Below are positions 9,759-17,898 of a DNA stretch of 64,000 nt, piece by piece (the stretch's first letter is position 1; each line of letters starts with the position of its first letter). The translations under genes were made by a program, and so were the position numbers. The stretch is from Massilia sp. WG5 (lineage in GTDB: Bacteria; Pseudomonadota; Gammaproteobacteria; Burkholderiales; Burkholderiaceae_D), in NCBI RefSeq assembly GCF_001412595.2, contig NZ_CP012640.2:4526001-4590000 (forward strand). The letters run 5' to 3'. The notes beneath the pieces were generated by a model that worked only from the letters and a program-made list of their open reading frames with translations, was not told where the DNA came from and searched no databases.

Positions 9759-10645
9759 GCGGTCTCCATCATCTTGTAGGGCAGTTTGATCAGGGCGCAG
9801 GCGCCGCCGCCCGGCGGGGTGTGGATCACCAGCTCGGCATTCGCGCCGTACAGCAGCTGCAGGCGTTCGCGGATGTTCGCCAGGCCGACGCCGTCGTCAG
9901 CCAGCGGGTCGATGCCGACCCCGTCGTCGCAGACTTCGACGTGCAGGGTGGCCCCGTCCACGTAAGCGCGCACGGTGACGGTGCCGCCCGCGATCTTCGG
10001 CTCCAGGCCGTGCTTGATCGCGTTCTCGATCAGGGTCTGCAGCATCATCGGCGGGAAGGGCGCGCTGCCGAGGAAGACCGGCACCTCGAAGCGGACATTC
10101 AGCCTCTCCTTCATCCGCGCCTGCATGATCGAAAGATAGGCCTTCGACAGCTCGACCTGCTTGCCGAGCGTGCCGCCGTCGCGGGCGCGCATCTGCGGCA
10201 GGGTCGAGCGCAGGTATTCGATCAGGTGGGCGTGCACCCGCGCCGCTTCCGGCGGATCGGTCTCGATCAGCTGGCCGATCAGGGCCAGGGTGTTGAACAG
10301 GAAGTGCGGCTCGACCTGGGCCTGCAGCGCGGCCATCTGCGCCTCCATCAGGCGCCGCTCCAGCGTGGCGACATTCGCCTGCATGGTCGCCTCCTTCGCC
10401 ACCAGCTCGGCTTTTCTCTTGCCGCCGGCGAGGATCTTGACGCCGAAGGAGGCGATGAAATACCAGGCCGCCAGCTGTTCCACGTTCAGGGGGATGCAGA
10501 CCAGGAAGGCAAGGAACCAGGTCAGCGCCAGCTGGCGCCATTCGACCACCGCGAGCCAGTCGAAGAAGCGCCACCACAGTTTGCTGGCTTCGTTGAAGGC
10601 GTCGCGCAGGAAGTCGAGTCCGCGGTTGATCTGGCTGGCGCTCAT
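9755..10645 (-). CDS. LytS/YpdA-type sensor histidine kinase
   Basis: A 296-residue membrane kinase, partner of the LytTR regulator. An amphipathic N-terminus (1-35) precedes two hydrophobic segments (about 37-56 and 57-74) ending FGVKILAGGKRK. After a short coiled coil comes the His_kinase box with H114 in QVEPHFLFNTLALIGQL, then an HATPase domain with TLIENAIKHGLEP and DDGVGLANIRERL. It has no periplasmic sensor domain, so the signal is probably sensed in the membrane or by a partner. The 84-residue protein at 15563-15817 resembles this membrane region and shares its upstream sequence. Confidence 0.92.
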   Translation of the reverse strand: MSASQINRGLDFLRDAFNEASKLWWRFFDWLAVVEWRQLALTWFLAFLVCIPLNVEQLAAWYFIASFGVKILAGGKRKAELVAKEATMQANVATLERRLMEAQMAALQAQVEPHFLFNTLALIGQLIETDPPEAARVHAHLIEYLRSTLPQMRARDGGTLGKQVELSKAYLSIMQARMKERLNVRFEVPVFLGSAPFPPMMLQTLIENAIKHGLEPKIAGGTVTVRAYVDGATLHVEVCDDGVGIDPLADDGVGLANIRERLQLLYGANAELVIHTPPGGGACALIKLPYKMMETA

Positions 10646-10701
10646 GGCATCGCGGCGCCGGGGCCGTCTCCGCGGAAGGGTTGGAAAGTAATAGCGTTCA
10701 T
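10642..10701 (-). CDS. Possible 19-codon leader ORF upstream of the kinase
   Basis: ATG at 10701 opens a 19-residue frame (MNAITFQPFRGDGPGAAMP) whose stop overlaps the kinase start codon (ATGA). A GGGAA stretch lies about seven bases before the ATG. Relative to the conserved upstream block this ATG sits where the start of the 84-residue gene sits in the paralogous region (16 versus 24 bases away), supporting a genuine first cistron that couples kinase translation. No homology is claimed and it may be only a leader. Confidence 0.4.
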   Translation of the reverse strand: MNAITFQPFRGDGPGAAMP

Positions 10702-10715
10702 GAGCAGTTCCCGTG

Positions 10716-10818
10716 AGTCGATGATGCCACTGTAATCCCGGCGCCGGGCGGCCGCCAGCCGCCGACGACGAAGTGCAGAAACAGGGGGACAGGCGGTTGG
10801 CCGTGGAGATGAGCGGCC
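10716..10818 (-). promoter_or_regulatory. Conserved upstream block of the LytS/LytTR operon
   Basis: About 103 bases that align, with few small gaps, to 15841-15943 upstream of the 84-residue membrane gene. Read on the minus strand both contain GCACTTCGTCG / GCATTTCGTCG, a preceding CCGCCTGTCC / CCGCCCATCC, and TACAGTG about 20-25 bases before a shared ATCGACT. I read TACAGT as a -10 box and the two GC-rich motifs, roughly two helical turns apart, as candidate LytTR sites. The remaining 10819-10866 of this 10702-10959 intergenic stretch shows nothing clear. Confidence 0.55.
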
Positions 10819-10866
10819 ATGTTTCCTGGGTAGCGGAAAGCGTGGCGGTAAGTGAACAGTCGTTTT

Positions 10867-10899
10867 GTTATCGATGTCAAAAGAATTGACATCGATAAC
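10867..10899. promoter_or_regulatory. 14-bp perfect inverted repeat before the TonB receptor gene, likely operator
   Basis: GTTATCGATGTCAA (10867-10880) and TTGACATCGATAAC (10886-10899), perfect complements separated by AAGAA. The right arm contains a consensus -35 hexamer TTGACA, so a bound repressor would block the promoter of the receptor gene starting at 10960. The ATCGAT-centred half sites resemble LacI/GalR-type sugar-regulator operators, but no such regulator is encoded nearby. With its short loop it could also form an RNA hairpin if transcribed. Confidence 0.6.
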
Positions 10900-10959
10900 A
10901 ATGCCGTGATTCAATATTTCCGTCATTACAACTAAAAACCTCACCAGGAGACTCATCGC

Positions 10960-13443
10960 ATGAAAAAAGGCACCAACCGGTTTGTGTTGTCCTCGATCGC
11001 CCTCGCGGTCCTCACCCTGACCAATCAGGTCCACGCGCAGACGGAAAGCGCCGCCGCGCCGGCCGCGAATGCCGAAGCGGACGACAGCCAGAACCGCGTG
11101 GTCGTGGTCGGCACGACCTCGCTGAAACGTACCGAACGCGAAAGCTCGGTCGCCGTCACGGTGGCCGACCGCGAAGATCTCGACCGCAAGGCGCCGCGCA
11201 GCATGGCCTCGGCGCTCGAACTGATCCCGGGCGTGATCGTCGAGGATTCGGGCGGCGAAGCCTCGAACAACTTCACGGTGCGCGGCCTGCCGGGCGGCGG
11301 CCAGAATTTCATCCAGATTTCCGAAGACGGCCTGCCGATCTTCTATAACGCCGGCTTCGCCGACCAGCTGGTGAAGATGGAGCTGTCGATCGACCGCCTG
11401 GAAGCGGTCCGCGGCGGCACCTCGGGCATCCTGACCACCAACGGCGCCGGCGCCACCGTCAACTTCATCACCTTCAAGGCCAAGGACGAAGCAGCCGGCG
11501 CAGTGCGCCTGACCGGTTCCGACTATGGCACCAAGCGCATCGACCTGCGCTACGGCGGTCCGCTGGGCAATGGCTGGTATGCCGGCTTCGGCGGCTTCAT
11601 GCGCACCTCGGACGGCGTGCGCAACCCGGGCTTCACCGCCGACAAGGGCGGCCTGATGCGCGCCTACTTCGGCCGCAAGTTCAGCGACGGCGAATTCAGC
11701 GTGAACCTCAAGGTCGTCAACGACCACAACATGTTCCTGCTGCCGACGCCCTTCATGAACCCGTCCAACCCGACCGCGGTGCCTGGCTTCGACGGCAACT
11801 ACGACACCATGGTCAGCCGCGACAACGCGATCCAGCAGGGCCACGCTTCGTCCGGCATCAAGGAAAACGACGCCACCAAGGGCATCCAGACCAAGGCCAC
11901 CGCGATCGGCTATGACTTCATCAAGAGCGTCGGCCCGGACCTGACGCTGCGCGCCAAGGGCCGCTACACGGACTTCGACAACCAGTTCAACGCCGTCTTC
12001 ACCTACGATAACGCGAGCCTGCGTTCGGCCGCCGACCGCCTCGATCCGACCAAGAACGCCGATATCCGCACCATGCTGGCGGGCTTCCCGGGCACCACCG
12101 CGGCGCTGCGCGGCGTCTCCAGCGGCGCCATCTATTCCGGCGCGAACCTGGCGAATGTCGGCGGCAATGGCCTGGTGGCGGACAGCATCAGCTCGTCGCA
12201 GCTGCACGCCAAGCAGGTGATGGTCAACGACATCAGCCTGACCTGGACCCTGCCGAAGAACAGCCTGACCGCCGGCCTGCTGACCATCCACCAGGACAGC
12301 CAGGACAGCAGCGACGGCAACCTGCAGTTCCTCGGCGAAGTCCGCAACCAGCCCTCGCGCCTAGACATCGTGGCCCTGAACGCCGCCGGCCAGGTGGTCG
12401 GCCAGCTCACCGACAAGGGCACGGTCGCCTACAATCCCTGGGGCGTGGGCACCTCGAAGGAACAGCTCCAGTCCGACAACCTGTACATCAACGACGAGTA
12501 CAAGTTCAATGACCGCCTGCGCCTGGACGCCGGCGCCCGCTTCGAGCGCCTGAAGGTCAACCAGTGGAACCCGAACGGCACGACGATCACGCCGGCCGGC
12601 GCCTTCAACGCGAACGGCACGGATGCCGACAACATCATCGTCAACAACAGCCAGCCGGTGTGGGACGGCACTTTCAACACCACCTCGAAGAAGCATTCCG
12701 ACAAGTCGCTGACCGCCGGCGGCAACTACCTGATCAACGACTACCTGGCAGGCTACGCCCGCTGGTCGCGCAGCTACCAGGCCCAGGGCGGCGACGAGCC
12801 GACCAAGATCACCTTCGAGGAGCTCGGCGCCCGCTTCATGATGAAGGGCTTCTCGGCGTCCGCCACCTTCTTCCACACGATCTTCAACAACTTCAACTAC
12901 AGCCGCCGCTTCGACAACGACAACGAGGACACCAAGGTCCACGGCGGCATCGCCGTCAACGGCCTGGAGTTCGACCTGGCCTGGCGTCCGGTGCGCTTTG
13001 CCGAGCTGCGCGCGGAAGGCGTGTACCAGAAGGCCACGGTGCACTACGACAGCGTGAGCGGTCCGTCGGCGTCGAAGGTCGACATGTCGACCCTGGGCGG
13101 CAAGCCGGAGCGCTCGCCGGAAGTCAACCTGACCGTCACCCCGGCCTTCCTGCTGCCGAACAAGAAGGGCGAGATCTATGCGAGCTTCCACCAGATGGGC
13201 AAGCGCTTCGCCGACAGCGGGAACACCATCGTCCTGCCGGCCTACCACACGGTCGACCTGGGCGCGCGCTACGACATCCAGCCGAACCTGACGTTCAACA
13301 TCAGCGTGCAGAACCTGACCAACACGATCGGCCTGACCGAAGGTAACCCGCGCTCCAGCTTCACCGAGCTGGCCGGCAACTACTTCTTCGCGCGCTCGAT
13401 CCTGGGCCGGAACATCCAGGCCAGCCTGACCACCTCGTTCTGA
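10960..13443 (+). CDS. TonB-dependent outer-membrane receptor
   Basis: An 827-residue energised outer-membrane importer. Signal peptide about 1-27 (ends VHAQ). The plug domain (about 45-165) begins VVVVGTTSLKRTERESSVAV and includes NFTVRGLPGGG and the IDRLEAVRGG segment; the rest is a 22-strand-type barrel ending in the outer-membrane-typical terminal Phe (ASLTTSF). There is no N-terminal transcription-signalling domain. AGGAG precedes ATG 10960. The substrate is unknown. Co-orientation with an exported glycosidase-like gene three bases after its stop, and the LacI-like operator upstream, favour a carbohydrate over a siderophore; that is inference. Confidence 0.93.
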   Translation: MKKGTNRFVLSSIALAVLTLTNQVHAQTESAAAPAANAEADDSQNRVVVVGTTSLKRTERESSVAVTVADREDLDRKAPRSMASALELIPGVIVEDSGGEASNNFTVRGLPGGGQNFIQISEDGLPIFYNAGFADQLVKMELSIDRLEAVRGGTSGILTTNGAGATVNFITFKAKDEAAGAVRLTGSDYGTKRIDLRYGGPLGNGWYAGFGGFMRTSDGVRNPGFTADKGGLMRAYFGRKFSDGEFSVNLKVVNDHNMFLLPTPFMNPSNPTAVPGFDGNYDTMVSRDNAIQQGHASSGIKENDATKGIQTKATAIGYDFIKSVGPDLTLRAKGRYTDFDNQFNAVFTYDNASLRSAADRLDPTKNADIRTMLAGFPGTTAALRGVSSGAIYSGANLANVGGNGLVADSISSSQLHAKQVMVNDISLTWTLPKNSLTAGLLTIHQDSQDSSDGNLQFLGEVRNQPSRLDIVALNAAGQVVGQLTDKGTVAYNPWGVGTSKEQLQSDNLYINDEYKFNDRLRLDAGARFERLKVNQWNPNGTTITPAGAFNANGTDADNIIVNNSQPVWDGTFNTTSKKHSDKSLTAGGNYLINDYLAGYARWSRSYQAQGGDEPTKITFEELGARFMMKGFSASATFFHTIFNNFNYSRRFDNDNEDTKVHGGIAVNGLEFDLAWRPVRFAELRAEGVYQKATVHYDSVSGPSASKVDMSTLGGKPERSPEVNLTVTPAFLLPNKKGEIYASFHQMGKRFADSGNTIVLPAYHTVDLGARYDIQPNLTFNISVQNLTNTIGLTEGNPRSSFTELAGNYFFARSILGRNIQASLTTSF

Positions 13444-13446
13444 TCC

Positions 13447-15543
13447 ATGAGTTCAATTCACGCAAATCAACTGCCCGGCACGGTCGACCCGTCGAAGCGG
13501 CAGTTCCTCATCTGGAGCATGGCTGCCGCGCTGGCCACGCAGGTCGGCGGCGCGCAGGCGGCGCCGCGGGCGGACGACGAGCCCGCCGGCGAGCTGCTCC
13601 AGTTCGACATCGACGAGCCCGGCGTCGAGCACCATTTCTATCGCCGTGGCGAAGTGGCCGCGCATGTGCAGGCCAACAGCGGCGACAAGCCGCGCCTGAT
13701 CGTCGCTTTCCCGGCGGGGAATACCGGCATGGGCCTGTGGTTCGCGAGCGAGGGCAAGCCCGCCGCGCTTGGTCTCGCGCCGGCGACCAGGCTGGCGGGG
13801 AGGGTGCGCAAGGATGGCATGCGCGGCGTGACCGCGCACCTGCGCAGCAGCGCCGCCAGCCTGGAGATCGGCCCCGCGGTGCTGGCCAACATCCGCACCC
13901 TGCGCGACTACGTCACCACCGGCGGCAAGATGCTGCCGAAGGAAGTTGCGCACCAGGTCGATCGGCCGGCAAAGCCCAAGGGCGCGCTGGTGCTCCATCG
14001 CACCTCGGTCGAAGGCAAGCACCATCTCGAGCTGCGCATCGTTCCCGAGCGCGGCACCACGCTGGTGACGCGCGGCGGACGCGATATCCTGGTCGCCGGC
14101 GACGGCGGGCAGGTCCACTTCGCCGTCACCGCGCTGACCGATTACACGCCGCTGACGCCCTTCGCCATGCGCGAGCTTCTGAACGCGGATGCCGCCGACC
14201 GCCCGCGCGACAGGCAGGCGCTGGCCTTCCTGGCGTCGGCCGAGAATTTTTCGGCGGGTTCCTGGCGCTTCCTGACCTATTTCGGCCGCGATACCCTGCT
14301 GTCGACCGCGATGCTGATGCCGGTCTTGAAGCCGGCCGCCACCGAAGCCGCGCTCGGCTCGGTGCTCGAACGGCTGTCGCCGGAAGGGATCGTCGCGCAC
14401 GAGGATGCGATCGGCGAGTTCGCGGTGCTGGAGAACATGCGCTCGCCACACCCACCGGCCGACCTGCAGACGCCGATCCGCGACTACAAGATGATCGACG
14501 GCGATTTCATCCTGGCGCCGGTGCTGGCCGGCTACCTGCTCGATTCGAGCCAGGGGCGCGCCCGCGCGCGGGCCTTCCTGGCGCGCCGGACCACGGGCGG
14601 GCAGGATTATGCGGCCCGGGTCCGCAGCAACCTGGAGCGCGTGCTGCGCCTGGCGGCGCCCTTCGCGGCCGATCCGGTCTATTCGAAGCTGATTGCGCTG
14701 AACGAGGGCGTCCCGGTCGGGAACTGGCGCGATTCGAACAACGGGCTGGGCGGCGGGCGCTATCCCTTCGACGTCAACGTGGCCCTGGTTCCGGCGGCGC
14801 TGAAGGCGGCGGAGCGGCTGTATCGCAGCGGGCTGCTCGGCGCCCGCCAGGAAAACGCGGAACGCGCCGCCCGCCATGCCGCGGCATGGCAGGACACGGA
14901 GCGCTTCTTCCGGATCACGGTGCCGCTTGCTACCGCGAAGGAACAGGCTGCGGCCTACGCCAGGGCCGAAGGCATCGATCCCGCGCCGGCTGTTGATGCG
15001 ATCACGGCGCCGGTGCGCTACGACGGCATCGCGCTCGACGCCGCCGGCAAGCCGGTCCCGGTGATGCATACGGACTCCAGCTTCGTGATGGAATTCGGGA
15101 TGCCGCCGCCGGACTGGCTGGACGCGGCCGCGGCGCAGATCCTGCAGCCTTTCCCGGCCGGCCTGCGCACGGCGGTGGGCGTGGTGGTCGCCAACCCCGT
15201 TTACGCGCCGGACCCCGTGAAGCAGATCTTCACGCGCAAGGATTACCACGGCACCGTGGTGTGGTCCTGGCAGCAGGCCATGCTGGCGTCCGGTTTCAGG
15301 CGCCAGCTGGCGCGCACCGATCTGCCGGCCCGGACCCGCGGCGCGCTGCGGGCCGCCGAACAGGCCCTGTGGCAGGGCATCCTGGCGATGCAGGAACGCA
15401 GCTCCGCGGAACTGTGGGGATGGGAGCCGAAGGACGGGAAGGCCTCGCTCACCGGGTGGGACAGCGCGGAAGGCGACGAAGCCTGCGCGGCCCAGCTGTG
15501 GAGCACCGTCTACCTGGCGGTCAAGCCGCCTGCGGCCGGCTGA
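13447..15543 (+). CDS. Exported six-hairpin-glycosidase-like protein (debranching-enzyme-like)
   Basis: A 698-residue protein encoded immediately after the TonB receptor gene, surely in its operon. The N-terminus (SKRQFLIWSMAAALATQ) looks like a Tat signal of the KR type, followed by an AQAA cleavage region. The C-terminal half has segments typical of alpha/alpha toroid glycosidases related to glycogen-debranching enzymes: FLTYFGRDTLLSTAML, EGIVAHEDAIGEF, DYKMIDGDFILAPVLAGYL and RDSNNGLGGGRYPFDVN. Catalytic acids cannot be assigned with confidence. A periplasmic role in trimming the sugar imported by the receptor is likely; the family call is moderate. Confidence 0.6.
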   Translation: MSSIHANQLPGTVDPSKRQFLIWSMAAALATQVGGAQAAPRADDEPAGELLQFDIDEPGVEHHFYRRGEVAAHVQANSGDKPRLIVAFPAGNTGMGLWFASEGKPAALGLAPATRLAGRVRKDGMRGVTAHLRSSAASLEIGPAVLANIRTLRDYVTTGGKMLPKEVAHQVDRPAKPKGALVLHRTSVEGKHHLELRIVPERGTTLVTRGGRDILVAGDGGQVHFAVTALTDYTPLTPFAMRELLNADAADRPRDRQALAFLASAENFSAGSWRFLTYFGRDTLLSTAMLMPVLKPAATEAALGSVLERLSPEGIVAHEDAIGEFAVLENMRSPHPPADLQTPIRDYKMIDGDFILAPVLAGYLLDSSQGRARARAFLARRTTGGQDYAARVRSNLERVLRLAAPFAADPVYSKLIALNEGVPVGNWRDSNNGLGGGRYPFDVNVALVPAALKAAERLYRSGLLGARQENAERAARHAAAWQDTERFFRITVPLATAKEQAAAYARAEGIDPAPAVDAITAPVRYDGIALDAAGKPVPVMHTDSSFVMEFGMPPPDWLDAAAAQILQPFPAGLRTAVGVVVANPVYAPDPVKQIFTRKDYHGTVVWSWQQAMLASGFRRQLARTDLPARTRGALRAAEQALWQGILAMQERSSAELWGWEPKDGKASLTGWDSAEGDEACAAQLWSTVYLAVKPPAAG

Positions 15544-15562
15544 GCTGCCGCGGGGCGGGCCC

Positions 15563-15817
15563 TTATTGTTCCTTCCAGGTGCGCCGGCGATCGATGATGA
15601 ACGTGCCGGCCACCACCTTCACGCCCATGAAGAGGATGAACAGGAACAGGGCCAGCGGCAGGATGCTGATCACGGCCGCCAGCAGGATGCAGCAGACCAG
15701 CATGGCCGGCCAGGGCATCGCGGCGATGATGCGCCCGCCGCGGCGGCAGGCGCGCACGATGTCGCGGGCGACGTCTTCCATGCTGTCGCAGAAGGTGCGG
15801 AAATTGGCGCTTTTCAT
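15563..15817 (-). CDS. 84-residue membrane protein resembling the LytS-like kinase membrane module
   Basis: Small protein with a charged amphipathic N-terminus (1-33), hydrophobic segments at about 36-52 and 53-70, and a basic tail (DRRRTWKEQ). The second segment ends FMGVKVVAGTF, closely like FGVKILAGG in the kinase encoded at 9755-10645, and spacing from the N-terminus is nearly the same (GVK at 65-67 versus 68-70). Its 103-base upstream region is homologous to that of the kinase operon. It is therefore probably a stand-alone copy of the kinase's membrane domain or a member of its regulon. No function is known to me. ATG 15817 is preceded by a GGGAGTTATCAAC leader. Confidence 0.8.
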   Translation of the reverse strand: MKSANFRTFCDSMEDVARDIVRACRRGGRIIAAMPWPAMLVCCILLAAVISILPLALFLFILFMGVKVVAGTFIIDRRRTWKEQ

Positions 15818-15840
15818 GTTGATAACTCCCAGTGTGCTGC

Positions 15841-15943
15841 AGTCGATGGAATCACTGTAGTCCTGGCGCTCGGGCGATTCCAGCGTGCTCCGACGAAATG
15901 CGGGAAACGGAGGATGGGCGGTCGGGAGGGGAGATGAATGGCC
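15841..15943 (-). promoter_or_regulatory. Conserved upstream block shared with the LytS/LytTR operon
   Basis: Paralogous to 10716-10818. On the minus strand it carries CCGCCCATCC, GCATTTCGTCG, then TACAGTG and ATCGACT, in the same order and nearly the same spacing. It ends 24 bases before the 84-residue gene. It also lies between that gene and the divergent YafY-type regulator at 16011, which it could influence. An AT-rich patch (GATAATATTGTATCTATG, about 15970-15987) is a possible -10 area for the regulator gene. Confidence 0.55.
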
Positions 15944-16010
15944 GGCCGGCGGACCCCTGCCGGGACTTTGATAATATTGTATCTATGAAAGTTTTAGAAT
16001 CCATGGCCGC

Positions 16011-16703
16011 ATGACCCGCACCGGCCGCCTGTTCCAGCTGATGGATGCCCTGCGCGGCAATCGCCGCCCGGTCACGGCCAGCGCGCTGGCCGAACGGCTC
16101 GGCGTGTCCGAGCGCACCATCTACCGCGACATCCAGGCCCTGGCCCAGCTCGGCGCTCCGGTGGAGGGATCGGCCGGCCTCGGCTACCTGCTGCGCAGCG
16201 GCTTCTTCCTGCCGCCGCTGATGTTCGACGCCGACGAGCTGGAGGCGCTGGTGCTGGGCGCGCGCTGGGTGCGGCGCCAGGGCGACAGCGCCCTGAGCGC
16301 GGCCGCCGACCGGGCCCTGGCCAAGATCGCCACCGCCGCGCCGCGCGACCTGCGCGACCACATGGCCGAGACCAGCCTGTGGGTGCCGGTCGGGCCGGCG
16401 CCGGCGCCGCTGGATCCTTTCGTGCAGCCGGCGCGCGAGGCGATCCGGCGCCAGTGCAAGCTGCGGATCGCCTACCGCGACGAACACAATGCGCCGTCGG
16501 AACGGGTGGTGTGGCCGTTCGCGCTGGCCTTCTTCCAGGAGCGCCGCGTGATGGCGGCCTGGTGCGAACTGCGCGACGCGATCCGCCACTTCCGCGTCGA
16601 CCGTATCGTCCAGGCCGAACTGGGCAGCGAACGCTATCCGACGCCGCGCCATGCGCTGTTGAAGCAATGGCGGGCGATGTACGACATCCCCGATCTCTCC
16701 TGA
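16011..16703 (+). CDS. YafY/WYL-type HTH transcriptional regulator
   Basis: A 230-residue regulator with an N-terminal DeoR-like winged helix (about 1-62: TRTGRLFQLMDAL, then LAERLGVSERTIYRDIQAL) and a C-terminal WYL-like ligand-sensing domain with LRIAYRDEHN and RVVWPFALAFFQERRVMAAWCELR. Family members respond to small ligands or nucleic acid. It stands alone, divergent from the 84-residue membrane gene and followed at 60 bases by a GST gene that may be its target. The start ATG 16011 fits the conserved MTRTxRLFQL beginning of the family. Confidence 0.9.
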   Translation: MTRTGRLFQLMDALRGNRRPVTASALAERLGVSERTIYRDIQALAQLGAPVEGSAGLGYLLRSGFFLPPLMFDADELEALVLGARWVRRQGDSALSAAADRALAKIATAAPRDLRDHMAETSLWVPVGPAPAPLDPFVQPAREAIRRQCKLRIAYRDEHNAPSERVVWPFALAFFQERRVMAAWCELRDAIRHFRVDRIVQAELGSERYPTPRHALLKQWRAMYDIPDLS

Positions 16704-16763
16704 CAGGATCTGTCATCAAGGCTCATTAACATTGCCATCTCTTCCACCTGAAAGGAGACGGCA

Positions 16764-17381
16764 ATGCAGCTCTACTACCACCCGATTTCGTCCAACGCCC
16801 GCCGCGTGCTGCTGGCGGCCGACCACCTCGACATCCGGCTCGACCTGGTCGAGGTCAATCTCATGAGCGAGGCCGACCGCCGCCGGCTTGCGGAAGTCAA
16901 CGACAACGGCAAGATCCCGGTGCTGGTCGACGACGGGTTCATCCTGACGGAATCCTGCGCGATCATGCAATACCTGGCCGACAGCAAGCCGGGCCAGACG
17001 GTCTATCCGCGTGACCCGCTGGCGCGCGCCGACGTGAACCGCTGGATGTTCTGGGCCTGCCAGCACTTCGCCCCGGCGATCAGCGTGCTCTCCTGGGAAA
17101 CCCTGTGGAAGAAGCTGGTCACCGGCGAAGATGCCGACCCCGGGGAGCTGGCGCGCGGCGCGGCCGACCTGGCCCAGGCCGCCGCCGTGCTGGACAGGCA
17201 CCTGGCCGGCCGCCGCTGGCTGGCGTGGGACGGCGTGACCCTGGCCGACTACGCGGTGGCGGCCCCGTTGATGTACCGGGAACGGGCGCGGCTGCCGCTG
17301 GACAGCTATCCGCACCTGACGGAATGGTTCGCACGGATACAGGAACTTCCAGCCTGGCGCAACAGCGAAGCGGTCTGGTAA
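16764..17381 (+). CDS. Glutathione S-transferase family protein
   Basis: A 205-residue cytosolic GST. The N-terminal thioredoxin-fold domain (about 1-78) starts MQLYYHPISSNARRVLLAA and contains NDNGKIPVLVDDGFILTESCAIMQYL, where cis-Pro and Ser of the glutathione site are visible. The all-helical C-terminal domain follows (LAGRRWLAWDGVTLADYAV). An AAAGGAGA ribosome site lies before ATG 16764. Substrate unknown. Confidence 0.92.
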   Translation: MQLYYHPISSNARRVLLAADHLDIRLDLVEVNLMSEADRRRLAEVNDNGKIPVLVDDGFILTESCAIMQYLADSKPGQTVYPRDPLARADVNRWMFWACQHFAPAISVLSWETLWKKLVTGEDADPGELARGAADLAQAAAVLDRHLAGRRWLAWDGVTLADYAVAAPLMYRERARLPLDSYPHLTEWFARIQELPAWRNSEAVW

Positions 17382-17471
17382 AAAAATTTTCAAATGCTTG
17401 TCGATTTCGTCCATCATCGATCGTCGTCAGGATGCAGGCCGTTTTTCAAACACTTTCAATATGGGGACGTC

Positions 17472-17870
17472 ATGAACAAGCAGATCTTCGTCAACCTGCC
17501 GGTCAAGGACCTGGACAAGTCCAAGGCCTTCTTTAGCGCGCTCGGCTACAGCTTCAATCCGCAATTCACCAACGACAAGGGGGCCGGCATGGTCATCGCG
17601 GAAGGCAGCATCTACGCGATGCTGCTGACCGAGCCCTTCTTCAAGACCTTCATCGACAAGCCCATCGTGCAGGCGAAGGAAGCGACCGAGGTGCTGGTCT
17701 GCCTGAGCTGCGAGAGCAGGGAAGAGGTGGACAGCCTGGTGGCGAAAGCGGTCGCCGCCGGCGGCCGCGCCCCGCGCCCGGCGCAGGACCACGGCTTCAT
17801 GTATGCCCACGCCTTCGAAGACCTGGATGGCCACATCTGGGAACTGGTCTGGATGGCGCCGCAAGCCTGA
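17472..17870 (+). CDS. VOC (glyoxalase/bleomycin-resistance fold) protein 1
   Basis: A 132-residue single VOC-type protein (NLPVKDLDKSKAFFSALGY at the start; EDLDGHIWELVWM at the end, where the Glu is the usual metal ligand position). Start taken at ATG 17472 after GGGGACGTC rather than at an upstream in-frame codon. It is followed at 28 bases by a close paralog, so this is a tandem duplication. By family it could be a dioxygenase, glyoxalase-like or binding protein; function unknown. Confidence 0.88.
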   Translation: MNKQIFVNLPVKDLDKSKAFFSALGYSFNPQFTNDKGAGMVIAEGSIYAMLLTEPFFKTFIDKPIVQAKEATEVLVCLSCESREEVDSLVAKAVAAGGRAPRPAQDHGFMYAHAFEDLDGHIWELVWMAPQA

Positions 17871-17898
17871 TCACCCGACATTCAACCAGGAGAACATC

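Noticed and set aside
13900..15250. Long antisense frame opposite the glycosidase-like gene.
   Set aside because: Arg/Gln/His-rich shadow; the plus-strand product has a signal peptide, family-like motifs and operon context.
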